Assembly: GCA_964440915.1 (NCBI GenBank)
Contig: CAYTTV010000015.1
Location: forward strand, 7,990 to 71,989
Length of the DNA: 64,000 nt
DNA from: CAMPJM01 sp964440915
GTDB lineage: Bacteria > Bacteroidota > Bacteroidia > Cytophagales > Cyclobacteriaceae
Direction of reading: 5' to 3'
Shown here: piece after piece, positions 44,524-53,540 of the stretch
Numbering within the stretch: position 1 is the first letter of the stretch
How the letters are laid out: the number at the start of each line of letters is the position of its first letter
Notes under the pieces: model-generated
Database searches by the model: none
What the model was told of the DNA's origin: nothing
The model's input: the letters and a program-made list of their open reading frames with translations, nothing else
Position numbers and translations under genes: made by a program

Positions 44524-44868
44524 TCAAATTTTCTTTGCCTTATACCCCTTGTCTAACAGCCAGCCATGCACGACTTCCCTACAATCTCCTTGGATTATAA
44601 TCTCCCCGTCTTTTACGCTTCCGCCAGTGCCGCATCTGGTTTTGAGTTCCTTTCCTAGGTCTTTGAGATCTTCCTCCTGCCCTACAAAACCCGTAACCAA
44701 AGTAACTCGTTTTCCTGCTCTTTGCTTTTTATCTAGCAACACCCGTAGATTCTGTTGCTGTGGCGGCAGGGTTTCGGCAAAATCCTCTTCTCCACTGGTA
44801 TATTCAAAATCATCACTTGTGGAATATACTACCCCTTCCCTATTTTTCCAGTTATTTTTCTTCGCCAT
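44524..44868 (-). CDS. yciH: SUI1/eIF1-family translation factor (YciH)
   Basis: A 114-residue protein related to eukaryotic eIF1. The conserved block is VTLVTGFVGQEEDLKDLGKELKTRCGTGGSVKDGEIIIQGD, ending in a short loop with HGWLLDKGYKAKKI. In bacteria its role in initiation fidelity is not settled. It is 27 bp downstream of the universal stress protein gene and may be co-transcribed, ending at a strong hairpin. Confidence 0.92.
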   Translation of the reverse strand: MAKKNNWKNREGVVYSTSDDFEYTSGEEDFAETLPPQQQNLRVLLDKKQRAGKRVTLVTGFVGQEEDLKDLGKELKTRCGTGGSVKDGEIIIQGDCREVVHGWLLDKGYKAKKI

Positions 44869-44895
44869 TTTCTCCTACTTTAATGCCTCGATTTT

Positions 44896-45744
44896 TTAAT
44901 CTGAAATTCTATAAGTCCAAACCGGTCGATGAGCGTGGTTTACGATATCTTCGGCAATACTGCCACTCAGCAAGTGCATTAGGCCTGTTCGTCCATGTGT
45001 ACCCAACGCAATGATGTCGGCATTGATGTCGTCTGCAAAATAAATGATACCATCTTCTTCATCTTCATGATTATAGATGTTGATGGTAAAATTTTCTAAA
45101 CCTTGCTCGCGAGCAAACTCATTCATCCTTTTTCTCATCTCACGATCGGAAGAAAAGCTATTGGGGGTATTCACTTTTACTAAATGGATGTTTGCATCGA
45201 AAGCAGCAGCAAATTCTTTTAGAGCCGCAATGACATTGTCTCCTTTTGCTTTAAAATCAGAGGCAAAAACTATGTTTTTTACTTCATCCACATCCACTGT
45301 GTCTTTCACAGTCAATACAGGACATTTCGCCCTTCTCACTACCTTTTCTGTGTTAGAGCCAATGAGTGTTTCCTCCAACCCGCTGCTACCTTTTGAACCC
45401 ATCACGACCATGTCTATATCAAATTCATTGATTTCATTGGATATGCCACTGAATGCATTGCCTACCGTAACATTATAGTTCATTTCTACTCCACTATATT
45501 TTGGGTCGTTTACGAGCATTTCCATTTTGCCTTTCATGATTTTCATCATCTCCATGATATAGATATTGTTCATAGGATCGCCAGTATATACCTCTCCCAT
45601 GGTATTGAATGAGCCTACACCAGGTGCCTCGATAATGTGCAAAAGCTTGATCGAGGCATTATTCTTTTTAGCTATGGCATAAGCAACATCCAGCGCATTA
45701 CTAGCTTGCTCGGAAAAATCTGTTGGGATAAGGATTACTTTCAT
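44896..45744 (-). CDS. Universal stress protein, tandem Usp domains
   Basis: A 282-residue protein with two Usp domains. Domain 1 opens VILIPTDFSEQASNALDVAYAI and ends with the ATP-binding MGSKGSSGLEETLIGSNTEKV; domain 2 opens IVFASDFKAKGDNVIAAL and ends LGTHGRTGLMHLLSGSIAEDI. Both show the G-x2-G-x9-G-[ST] nucleotide pattern, so ATP binding is expected in both halves. Likely stress responsive. The downstream gene is yciH, 27 bp away. Confidence 0.93.
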   Translation of the reverse strand: MKVILIPTDFSEQASNALDVAYAIAKKNNASIKLLHIIEAPGVGSFNTMGEVYTGDPMNNIYIMEMMKIMKGKMEMLVNDPKYSGVEMNYNVTVGNAFSGISNEINEFDIDMVVMGSKGSSGLEETLIGSNTEKVVRRAKCPVLTVKDTVDVDEVKNIVFASDFKAKGDNVIAALKEFAAAFDANIHLVKVNTPNSFSSDREMRKRMNEFAREQGLENFTINIYNHEDEEDGIIYFADDINADIIALGTHGRTGLMHLLSGSIAEDIVNHAHRPVWTYRISD

Positions 45745-45906
45745 ATTGTAAAAGCTTTAATGTTTATGATTATACACTTCAATTTATATAAATAATTCAA
45801 TTTCTCATACAAGTTGTAAGTACTATCTTGGTATTGCAGAAGACAGGCATTTTAGTAGGACAGTTAAATCTTCATACGCAAGCAGAAATGAATTGTTTCT
45901 GAGCTT

Positions 45907-46809
45907 CTATCCCATAAGCAACCCGATCCCAAAAAGAAAGACATAAAGCAGTGCAGCCATGGCCATTTGTTTTAAATAGGGATCTAGCGCCAAAGCATTT
46001 TGGATGTTTTGGACAGCCATTCCGTTTTTAATCATCAGTGGGAGAACGGCCAAAAACAGCAGTTGCCAAGGTGACTGGAATTCTAAGCACAAAAACACTA
46101 AAGAGCAGATAATGCCTGACAATAAAAGGAACCAGTGATATTGAGTGGCTTTCTTACGGCCAATGCGCACAGGAATCGATTTTTTTCCAGCAAGTTTATC
46201 AGAATTAATATCTCTTATATTGTTGACATTCAATACGGCTGTAGCAAAAAACCCACAACTTAAAGCAGGCCATATGTATAAAGAATAGAAGCTACCCGTA
46301 TGCATATAATAAGTTCCTAAAACCCCTACAATTCCAAAAAACATCATCACAGATAAGTCTCCCAATCCTGCATATCCATAAGGCTTTCTACCTGCCGTAT
46401 AAGCGACCGCCGCTAAAATACATAACAATCCGAGCACTAGAAAAAACAAAAAGCTATGCATATTGAAGCCCAAGGAAATGTACAATAACCATAAGCCGCT
46501 TCCCAAAGACAAAACGGCAAAGAGAATTACTGCCGACAGCATCTGTTGCGCACTAATGAATCCTGCCTGAACGCTTCTTGCAGGGCCTTCACGATAGACG
46601 CTATCGGCACCATGCTGCGTGTCTCCGTAATCGTTGGCCAGGTTAGACAATATCTGTAACAATACGGTAGTGAGCGCACACAGCAAGCACACGCGCAAAT
46701 CGAACATGGCCTGGTCTGCTGCCAAAAAACTGCCCATGCCTATACTTGCTAGCGTGAGCGGCAGCGTACGCAATCGAATGGCCGACAACCACGCTCGACC
46801 TACTTTCAT
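45907..46809 (-). CDS. menA: 1,4-dihydroxy-2-naphthoate polyprenyltransferase
   Basis: A 300-residue UbiA-superfamily membrane enzyme that attaches the prenyl chain in menaquinone synthesis. The first Asp-rich motif is NLANDYGDTQHGAD (about residues 57-70) and the second is NNIRDINSDKLAGKKSIPVRIG. The eight to nine transmembrane segments and the order agree with MenA rather than UbiA or cytochrome farnesyltransferases. The ATG at 46809 is preferred over a TTG at 46836. It follows argS by 54 bp on the same strand. Confidence 0.93.
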   Translation of the reverse strand: MKVGRAWLSAIRLRTLPLTLASIGMGSFLAADQAMFDLRVCLLCALTTVLLQILSNLANDYGDTQHGADSVYREGPARSVQAGFISAQQMLSAVILFAVLSLGSGLWLLYISLGFNMHSFLFFLVLGLLCILAAVAYTAGRKPYGYAGLGDLSVMMFFGIVGVLGTYYMHTGSFYSLYIWPALSCGFFATAVLNVNNIRDINSDKLAGKKSIPVRIGRKKATQYHWFLLLSGIICSLVFLCLEFQSPWQLLFLAVLPLMIKNGMAVQNIQNALALDPYLKQMAMAALLYVFLFGIGLLMG

Positions 46810-46863
46810 ATCAGGAGATTTAACCAACAAATTCAATTTTTTATTTCAAATACAATCTGGCGC

Positions 46864-48657
46864 TTACATTCTATCTGGCACATTTATACCCAACAGACTC
46901 ATGCCCTTTTTTATCACTTTGGCTACCAAATAAGACAGGACTACCCTAAATTCCTTCGCATGCTCATCCTGTTCGTTGAAAATGGAAAGCTCTGTATAAA
47001 ATCGATTATATTCTTTGGCCAAGTCGTACACATACTGTGCAATCAGTGATGGGGAATAAGTCTCTCCCGCTAATTTAATCTTTTCGGGAAAGTCGGATAA
47101 CAGGTGAATCAAATCTCTTTCTACTCCCTGCAATGTATCGTACCGTAGCGGATCGGTTATGTTGTAATGGATTTTGAGTTGGTCGGCTTTTCGTAGTATG
47201 GCCGAAATACGGGCATGAGTATATTGAATAAAAGGCCCCGTGTTCCCCTGAAACTGAATAGATTCTTCGGGATTGAAAAGCATCCTTTTTTTGGGGTCTA
47301 CTTTAAGCAAGAAATACTTAAGAGCGCCCATGCCAATAATTTCATACAATGTTTTCGCTTGTTCCGCGGTAAATCCTTCTATTTTGCCCAGTGCGATGGT
47401 GTGGGCTTCTGCTGTTTCCGCCATTTCTTGCATCAAGTCGTCGGCATCCACCACTGTTCCTTCCCTTGACTTCATTTTGCCAGAAGGCAGGTCGACCATT
47501 CCGTATGAAAGGTGATACAGGCCACTTGCATAGGGCTTCTCTAGCTTCTTCAAAATCTTAAATAAGACTTCGAAGTGATAATCTTGTTCGTTGCCCACCA
47601 CATAGACTGAATTATCAAAGGCAAAATCATTGTATTTCAACGCCGCAGTACCAAGGTCTTGGGTAATATAGACAGAAGTACCATCTCCACGCAACAAAAG
47701 CTTTTCATCCAATCCTTCATCTGTAAGGTCTACCCATACAGAACCATCTTCTTTCTTAAAAAACACTCCCTTTTCTAAACCTTCTGTGACAATATCTTTG
47801 CCGAGCAGATAAGTTTCTGACTCATAATAATATTTGTCGAAAGTGACGCCCATACGTTCGTATGTACTTGCGAAACCTTCGTAGACCCACCCATTCATTT
47901 TTTCCCAAAGGCTCACTGTCTCTTTGTCCCCACTTTCCCACTTATGCAGCATCGCCTGGGCTTCTAACAACAGTGGTGCCTGCTTTTCTGCTTCTTCCTT
48001 TGAAAGTCCTTTGCTTACCAGTGCTTCTATTTCGAGCTTGTACTCTTTATCAAAAACCACATAATACTTCCCTACCAAATGATCGCCTTTTTGTCCGGAC
48101 GAACTCGGCGTTTCGCCTTGACCGAACTTTTGGTAAGCAAGCATTGATTTACAAATGTGTATGCCACGGTCATTCACTAAATTCACCATTTCCACTTCCC
48201 ATCCATTGGCCTTCAGTATTTTAGATACGGAATAGCCAAGGAAGTTATTCCTCAAATGCCCTAAGTGCAAGGGTTTGTTGGTGTTGGGAGAAGAATATTC
48301 CACCACCACTTTTTTCCCATTGGACGCATGAGTGCCAAACTCAGCCTGTTGTCGAATATTTTCTAAAGTACTGCACCATATCTGATCCTGAAGAACAATA
48401 TTCAAAAATCCTTTTACCACATTATAATTCGCTACCAGATCTCCATGGTATTCTATCAAGAACTTTCCGACTAAGTCAGCGGTCTCTTCGGGTTTTTTCT
48501 TGGATAGGCGTGAAAAAGGAAATGTAACAAAGGTATGGCTGCCCTCAAACTCCTTTCGGGTGGGCTGAAGGTTTATTTCCTCAAGTAAAATATTTGTTTG
48601 AAAAAGTACTTTGAATGCATTTTGAATAGCTTGTTCAAGTGCGTTTTGAATATCCAT
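46864..48657 (-). CDS. argS: Arginyl-tRNA synthetase
   Basis: A class I aminoacyl-tRNA synthetase of 597 residues. An N-terminal Add-1-type domain (about 1-110) precedes the Rossmann fold with SSPNTNKPLHLGHLRNN (HIGH-like) and the second signature KMKSREGTVVDADDL, then the anticodon-binding domain. A stretch before GGVV-like STVYITQDLGTAALKYNDF is typical of ArgRS. Co-located with arginase-family and arginine decarboxylase genes. It is followed by menA with a 54-bp gap. Confidence 0.97.
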   Translation of the reverse strand: MDIQNALEQAIQNAFKVLFQTNILLEEINLQPTRKEFEGSHTFVTFPFSRLSKKKPEETADLVGKFLIEYHGDLVANYNVVKGFLNIVLQDQIWCSTLENIRQQAEFGTHASNGKKVVVEYSSPNTNKPLHLGHLRNNFLGYSVSKILKANGWEVEMVNLVNDRGIHICKSMLAYQKFGQGETPSSSGQKGDHLVGKYYVVFDKEYKLEIEALVSKGLSKEEAEKQAPLLLEAQAMLHKWESGDKETVSLWEKMNGWVYEGFASTYERMGVTFDKYYYESETYLLGKDIVTEGLEKGVFFKKEDGSVWVDLTDEGLDEKLLLRGDGTSVYITQDLGTAALKYNDFAFDNSVYVVGNEQDYHFEVLFKILKKLEKPYASGLYHLSYGMVDLPSGKMKSREGTVVDADDLMQEMAETAEAHTIALGKIEGFTAEQAKTLYEIIGMGALKYFLLKVDPKKRMLFNPEESIQFQGNTGPFIQYTHARISAILRKADQLKIHYNITDPLRYDTLQGVERDLIHLLSDFPEKIKLAGETYSPSLIAQYVYDLAKEYNRFYTELSIFNEQDEHAKEFRVVLSYLVAKVIKKGMSLLGINVPDRM

Positions 48658-48704
48658 TAATCTATTGTTTGTTTAACCGGTACTTCCAGTAAGTTTTTTC
48701 AAAT

Positions 48705-49652
48705 TTATCTTTGCAGGAGTTGGTTTGTGGTGGCTTCCAATATCTCAAAGGCATTTTCTGCCATGAGGTTTAAAGAATCGAGCGTGGGGTTGACTTCAAC
48801 CATTTCCCATGCACACACTTTTTTATAGGAGATAAGCTGACAATTCAAATCTATCGCCTCCTGCACTGACAAGCCATTGGGAACAGGCGTACCTGTACCT
48901 TCAGAAATACGGGAGTCTAAACTGTCCACATCGAAAGAGATATACACCAAGTCACATCTTTTTAATACCTCCATCACCTGTTTGACAATTTCCCCTACCC
49001 CTTTGCTTTTTATCTCCTCAATTTTAATATTTTTTACTTTAAATTGCTCAATGAGCGATTCTTCTTGCTTTTCAGTATCACGAACAGCAATAAAAACCAG
49101 GTCTTTCAGATCAACTTTGGGCCCTTTAACGCCCACATCTTTGAGCTTTTCCCAGTAATTCAAAACTTCCTGAGAAGGATTATTGATCTTATTCTCTACA
49201 TTATCAATTCCACATACCATGGCTAGCGGCATACCGTGCATATTGCCAGATGGTGTCGTATAAGGCGAATGCATATCTGCGTGGGCATCGATCCATACCA
49301 CTCCTAACCGTTTGTTAGGATGTGCTTTTTTTATCCCTGATATGGTGCCTGCTGCAGTACTGTGGTCACCTGCTAGCACAATCGGAAAGCACCCTTCTTG
49401 GAGCGTTTGGTACACGGCATCACACATTCGCTCTTCCATTACTAATACGCCATCGATAAACTTGGCATGCTCATAATGAAAGCTCTCGAAAAGCATGTCA
49501 TTGACATGTTCTACCTCAATGGTTTCATAAATAGCAAAATAATCGGAACCTTTATCGAGGCAGGCTGTTTTGAGGGCATCAACGCCCAAACTGGCTCCTC
49601 TTGTGCCAGCAGCTATCTCCGATTTCGACTCCACTAATTTTACCTTAACCAT
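48705..49652 (-). CDS. rocF: Arginase/agmatinase/formimidoylglutamase-family enzyme (arginase-like)
   Basis: A 315-residue ureohydrolase that uses two Mn ions. Metal-binding motifs are AGDHSTAAG (His), DAHADMHSP (Asp and His), and SFDVDSLD (Asp pair). The final block SEGTGTPVPNGLS and PSGNMHGMPLA match arginase more closely than agmatinase, though the family call is firm and the exact substrate is not. The ATG at 49652 is preferred over the TTG at 49679. Arginine hydrolysis to ornithine and urea would compete with the decarboxylase gene transcribed away from it at 49.9 kb. Confidence 0.85.
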   Translation of the reverse strand: MVKVKLVESKSEIAAGTRGASLGVDALKTACLDKGSDYFAIYETIEVEHVNDMLFESFHYEHAKFIDGVLVMEERMCDAVYQTLQEGCFPIVLAGDHSTAAGTISGIKKAHPNKRLGVVWIDAHADMHSPYTTPSGNMHGMPLAMVCGIDNVENKINNPSQEVLNYWEKLKDVGVKGPKVDLKDLVFIAVRDTEKQEESLIEQFKVKNIKIEEIKSKGVGEIVKQVMEVLKRCDLVYISFDVDSLDSRISEGTGTPVPNGLSVQEAIDLNCQLISYKKVCAWEMVEVNPTLDSLNLMAENAFEILEATTNQLLQR

Positions 49653-49925
49653 TTTGCAAAGATTGTAAAAATATACCAATATTGCACCCGAGATTTTCCG
49701 TTAACCCCAATCTAAATTTTACATGATCAATCATGGCTTATGCGATCATGTGAGCAGCAGAAGAAGGGCAGTTGAAGTCCCACAAATCAAAACTTTTTTG
49801 ACATTACGCTTTCTGCAACAACATAATTAAGATTTCAATGTTGCTAAGTGTAATAGAAAAAAGCTGAGCTGCTACCTAAGGAATAGCTTAGTATTTAGTC
49901 CACTTTATAGAACAACCTGATAAGG

Positions 49926-51314
49926 ATGAAAAGTTACATTGATCTAATTGAACAAACCTTCTACTTTCCCACGAAGGAATTTAGGGTAGAAAATGGGGAA
50001 CTATATTTTAATGAGGTAAAACTCATGGATATAATTGAGGAGTACGGAACTCCCTTAAAGCTCACCTATTTACCTAAGATTAGCCAGAATATCCATAATG
50101 CTAAGCAGTACTTTACCAATGCCATAAAAAAGCACAACTATGCCGGCACCTATACCTATTGTTATTGTACAAAATCATCGCATTTCAAATTTATCCTCGA
50201 AGAAGCCCTCAAAAATAACATTCATATTGAAACATCTTCGTCTTTCGATATTCCGATTATCAGAAAGCTGCATGAGGAAGGAAAGGTGAGCAAAGACATG
50301 TTCATCATATGCAATGGCTTTAAGCGGGATCTTTATAAAGAGTACATAACAGCGCTCATCAATGATGGCTTTAAGAATTGCATTCCGGTTTTAGACTACA
50401 TGAAGGAGCTAGAATATTATGATGAAAATGTAAAAGGTGAATATAAACTGGGGATAAGGGTTGCTGCTGACGAGGAACCTAATTTTGAGTTTTATACTTC
50501 CAGATTGGGAATCCGTTATAATGATATCATCGACTTTTACAAAAATGAAATAGCGCCCAAGCCTAAAGCAAAGCTTAAAATGCTCCACTTTTTTATCAAT
50601 ACAGGCATTAAGGACACAGCTTATTACTGGAGCGAGCTGAGCCGATTTGTATATAAGTATTGTGAGCTAAAGAAAATATGTCCTGAACTGGATACCATAG
50701 ACATTGGAGGCGGATTCCCTATCAAAACCTCGGTACATTTCGAGTACGATTACCAATACATGGCAGACCAGATTGTAGAGAACGTAAAATGGATCTGCGA
50801 CAAGAACCATGTGCCGGTTCCACATATCATGACTGAATTTGGAAGCTATACGGTAGGAGAAAGTGGTGCTGTCATTTATTCCGTTTTGGACCAAAAACTG
50901 CAGAACGATAAGGAGCTTTGGTACATGATCGATGGATCGTTCATCACCCACCTACCCGATGCCTGGGGATTGAATCAAAAATTCATCACATTGGCCGTTA
51001 ATAAATGGGAGGACAATTATCATAAAGTGAACTTAGGCGGACTCACGTGCGATAGCATGGACTACTATAACTCAGAGGCTCATACAACAGAGCTATTTAT
51101 GCCAAAAGTGGAAAATGGAGAGAAGCTATACCTTGGATTTTTCCATACTGGCGCCTATCAAGAGTCTCTAGGGGGATATGGAGGCATACAGCATTGCTTG
51201 ATTCCCGCTCCGAAGCATATCATCATAGACAGGGATGAAGCCGGAGAAATAACCACCAGATTATTTGCTCCTGAGCAAGAAAGCAGTACCATGTTAAAAG
51301 TGCTAGGCTATTAA
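49926..51314 (+). CDS. Biosynthetic-type arginine decarboxylase (alanine-racemase-like fold)
   Basis: A 462-residue fold-type III PLP decarboxylase. The PLP lysine lies in YTYCYCTKSSHFKF (residues 76-89), the glycine loop in TIDIGGGFPIK, and the substrate/PLP region GLTCDSMDYYNSEAHT (with the dimer-interface Cys) near 375. The family in Bacteroidota is annotated arginine decarboxylase, making agmatine for polyamines; diaminopimelate decarboxylase is the alternative, less likely given the divergent context with an arginase. No operon partner; the leader 49680-49925 shows no clear structure. Confidence 0.78.
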   Translation: MKSYIDLIEQTFYFPTKEFRVENGELYFNEVKLMDIIEEYGTPLKLTYLPKISQNIHNAKQYFTNAIKKHNYAGTYTYCYCTKSSHFKFILEEALKNNIHIETSSSFDIPIIRKLHEEGKVSKDMFIICNGFKRDLYKEYITALINDGFKNCIPVLDYMKELEYYDENVKGEYKLGIRVAADEEPNFEFYTSRLGIRYNDIIDFYKNEIAPKPKAKLKMLHFFINTGIKDTAYYWSELSRFVYKYCELKKICPELDTIDIGGGFPIKTSVHFEYDYQYMADQIVENVKWICDKNHVPVPHIMTEFGSYTVGESGAVIYSVLDQKLQNDKELWYMIDGSFITHLPDAWGLNQKFITLAVNKWEDNYHKVNLGGLTCDSMDYYNSEAHTTELFMPKVENGEKLYLGFFHTGAYQESLGGYGGIQHCLIPAPKHIIIDRDEAGEITTRLFAPEQESSTMLKVLGY

Positions 51315-51391
51315 TCAAAGAACAAAATTGAAGATCAATCCGAACCTTAAGGCTTCAATTCAAAAGAATTATTATCTTTGATCGCATAGTG

Positions 51392-51421
51392 GTAGCCTAG
51401 GGAATAATTTCCTTGGGCTAC
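51392..51421. repeat. 13-bp hairpin upstream of the glycosyltransferase gene
   Basis: GTAGCCTAGGGAA (51392-51404) pairs with TTCCTTGGGCTAC (51409-51421), 13 bp including two G-T wobbles and a 4-base TAAT loop. No T-run follows. It lies between two -7-type boxes, TATCTTTG (51373-51380) and TATATTTG (51444-51451). Confidence 0.6.
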
Positions 51422-51443
51422 TTAGCTCAACTGTTCATTCTGT

Positions 51444-51451
51444 TATATTTG
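51444..51451 (+). promoter_or_regulatory. -7 promoter box of the glycosyltransferase gene
   Basis: TATATTTG ends 14 bp before the GTG start at 51466, giving a very short or absent leader. A second matching box, TATCTTTG, lies at 51373-51380, upstream of the hairpin. Confidence 0.45.
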
Positions 51452-51465
51452 CTTTACCTTTCTTT

Positions 51466-52221
51466 GTGAAAAAATCCATCGTAATCGTTCCGACCTACAA
51501 TGAAAGAGAGAATATTTTGCTTCTCATCAAGAAGATTTTTTCACTATCCCTTCCATTTCATGTACTTGTGATTGACGACAATTCTCCAGACGGCACTGCT
51601 GAGACTGTAGAAAAGCTACAGGGCACCTATCCTGAACAACTGTTTTTAGAGAGGCGTGAAAAGAAACTTGGGCTTGGAACAGCTTATATCCATGGCTTTA
51701 AGTATGCATTAGCAAGGGACTATGAGCTTATCTTTGAAATGGATGCAGATTTTTCACACAATCCTGAGGATTTGGAGAGGCTCTATTATACTTGTGCCAG
51801 AAGTGGGTATGATGTAGCGATTGGTTCCCGGTACATCAAAGGGGTAAATGTAGTCAACTGGCCCATGGGGAGGGTGCTCATGTCTTATTGTGCGAGCATG
51901 TATGTTCGATTCATCACCAGAATGCCCATTTCCGACACCACAGCAGGTTTTATTTGCTACCATAGAGAAGTCCTGGAAACGATAAATTTGGATAAGATTA
52001 AATTTATTGGATACGCTTTCCAAATCGAGATGAAGTTCTTGGCATGGAAATACGGCTTCACGATCAAGGAAATCCCCATCATTTTCACCGACCGCACCCG
52101 AGGATCATCCAAAATGTCGAAGGGTATATTCAAGGAAGCCATACTAGGGGTAATTCAAATCAAAGTATCCAGCCTTTTCCGCAAGTACGAAAGGAAACCT
52201 AATCAAAATGTATTGCCTTGA
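51466..52221 (+). CDS. Polyprenol-phosphate mannosyltransferase-like family 2 glycosyltransferase
   Basis: A 251-residue GT-A glycosyltransferase of the DPM1 type, which transfers mannose from GDP-mannose to polyprenyl phosphate. Signatures: IVIVPTYNERENI at the start, VIDDNSPDGTAE, FEMDADFSHNPEDL (the DxD-type metal site), DVAIGSRYIKG and DRTRGSSKMSKG. It has no membrane segments, as in the soluble DPM1 type. Start is GTG. Its end overlaps the convergent permease gene by 23 bp. Confidence 0.88.
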   Translation: MKKSIVIVPTYNERENILLLIKKIFSLSLPFHVLVIDDNSPDGTAETVEKLQGTYPEQLFLERREKKLGLGTAYIHGFKYALARDYELIFEMDADFSHNPEDLERLYYTCARSGYDVAIGSRYIKGVNVVNWPMGRVLMSYCASMYVRFITRMPISDTTAGFICYHREVLETINLDKIKFIGYAFQIEMKFLAWKYGFTIKEIPIIFTDRTRGSSKMSKGIFKEAILGVIQIKVSSLFRKYERKPNQNVLP

Positions 52222-53416
52222 TAGGATTTACTCTAGAGATAATAACAGTAGGAATGAGCAAAACAAGGCTTACCACCGCAAATGTCATCAGATTCAGCAA
52301 CAGGATCACAGGCCAATCCCACGCAATGGGTACAAATTCCATATAATAGTTTTCTGGATCTAAAGAGATCAACTTGAACCTGTCTTGAAGGAAACCAAAG
52401 CCTAGTCCTATGACATTGCCTATTGCCAGGCCCTTTGCTATCATCAATATGCCATTGTATATAAAGATCCCCCTGATCTGCTTGTGTGTGGCCCCTAGCG
52501 CCTTGAGCAGACCAATCATCTGTGTCCTCTCCATGATCAGGATGAGGAGAATGGACACCATATTGAAGCAGGCAACAAACAAGATCAACGAAAGGAAAAT
52601 GATTACGTTTCTGTGCAACAAAGACAGCCAGTCAAATATTTGAAGGTACTTATCCGAAGTTTTTTCCACATATTGGTCATATGGGGTTACTTCTTGTAGT
52701 ATCTCTGTGTCACGATCTATTTTATTATAGTCCTTCAAAAATACTTCATACCCCCCCACTAAGCTATCAGGCCAATTGTTTAGCCTTTGAATCAAAGCGA
52801 TATCGCCTATAATTACCTTCTCATCAAAATCCTCCAAGCCTGTATCATATATACCCACAATTAACAGTTTCCTAAAACGTGGAGGGTTTTGGACATAGTA
52901 CATCAATACTTCTTCCTCCAGAGAAAGCGCTAGCTTGTCTGCAATTTTTTTGCTCAACAATACTTCATTAGAATAGGAGGAATCGCTAAATCGGATAAAC
53001 CTTCCTTTCAGCATATTCTTGTTGAACCTGGTGGTATCAAACGATCTGCCTACCCCTTTGAAGATCACCCCCTGGACTTCGGTTTCAGTTTTCAACAGCC
53101 CTCCCTTGTAACTAAATTCCTGAATATGATCAATAAAATCCAAGTCCTCTTGATCTGTTCTGACAATATTATGCACACTGATCGGGTTCTCCTGAAAGGA
53201 GTTGCCAAATGCATATTTAGTCACTTGGATGTGGGCAGCAAAACTAAAAATCTTCTCTTTTATGGTGCGTTGAAACCCACCCAATATCAAGTAGGAAACG
53301 AGCATGATCGCTATACCTATGGCTATACTGGCCACAGCAATCTTATACACAGCAGAAGAAAATGAGTCTGAAGATGTTTGCTGAATACGCTTTGATATGA
53401 AATAGGATAAATTCAA
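52199..53416 (-). CDS. LolC/LolE-like ABC transporter permease
   Basis: A 405-residue FtsX-family permease: one transmembrane segment near residues 27-48 (AVASIAIGIAIMLVSYLILGG), a large periplasmic domain with FKGVGRSFDTTRFNKNMLKGRFI, then three segments at the C-terminal end (NVIIFLSLILFVACFNMVSILLILIMERTQMIGLLKALG). The MERTQMIGLLKALGA stretch is a hallmark of Lol permeases, which release lipoproteins from the inner membrane. It lacks a nearby LolD; the FtsE-like ATPase of this window is far away. Converges with the glycosyltransferase, overlapping by 23 bp. Confidence 0.85.
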   Translation of the reverse strand: MNLSYFISKRIQQTSSDSFSSAVYKIAVASIAIGIAIMLVSYLILGGFQRTIKEKIFSFAAHIQVTKYAFGNSFQENPISVHNIVRTDQEDLDFIDHIQEFSYKGGLLKTETEVQGVIFKGVGRSFDTTRFNKNMLKGRFIRFSDSSYSNEVLLSKKIADKLALSLEEEVLMYYVQNPPRFRKLLIVGIYDTGLEDFDEKVIIGDIALIQRLNNWPDSLVGGYEVFLKDYNKIDRDTEILQEVTPYDQYVEKTSDKYLQIFDWLSLLHRNVIIFLSLILFVACFNMVSILLILIMERTQMIGLLKALGATHKQIRGIFIYNGILMIAKGLAIGNVIGLGFGFLQDRFKLISLDPENYYMEFVPIAWDWPVILLLNLMTFAVVSLVLLIPTVIISRVNPIKAIHFD

Positions 53417-53540
53417 ACTGAAACCGATTATATATATTTCACTTTACCTAAAAAAACACTATCTATGTCACGATATATAACATGGGCAAACTATTTGCAG
53501 TGCAAATTAAAGATTACCCCCTAATTCTAATTGCTTCCAC

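Noticed and set aside
15085..53416. FtsE-like ATPase and LolC/E-like permease as one transporter
   Set aside because: They lie 36 kb apart, so no operon link supports pairing them.
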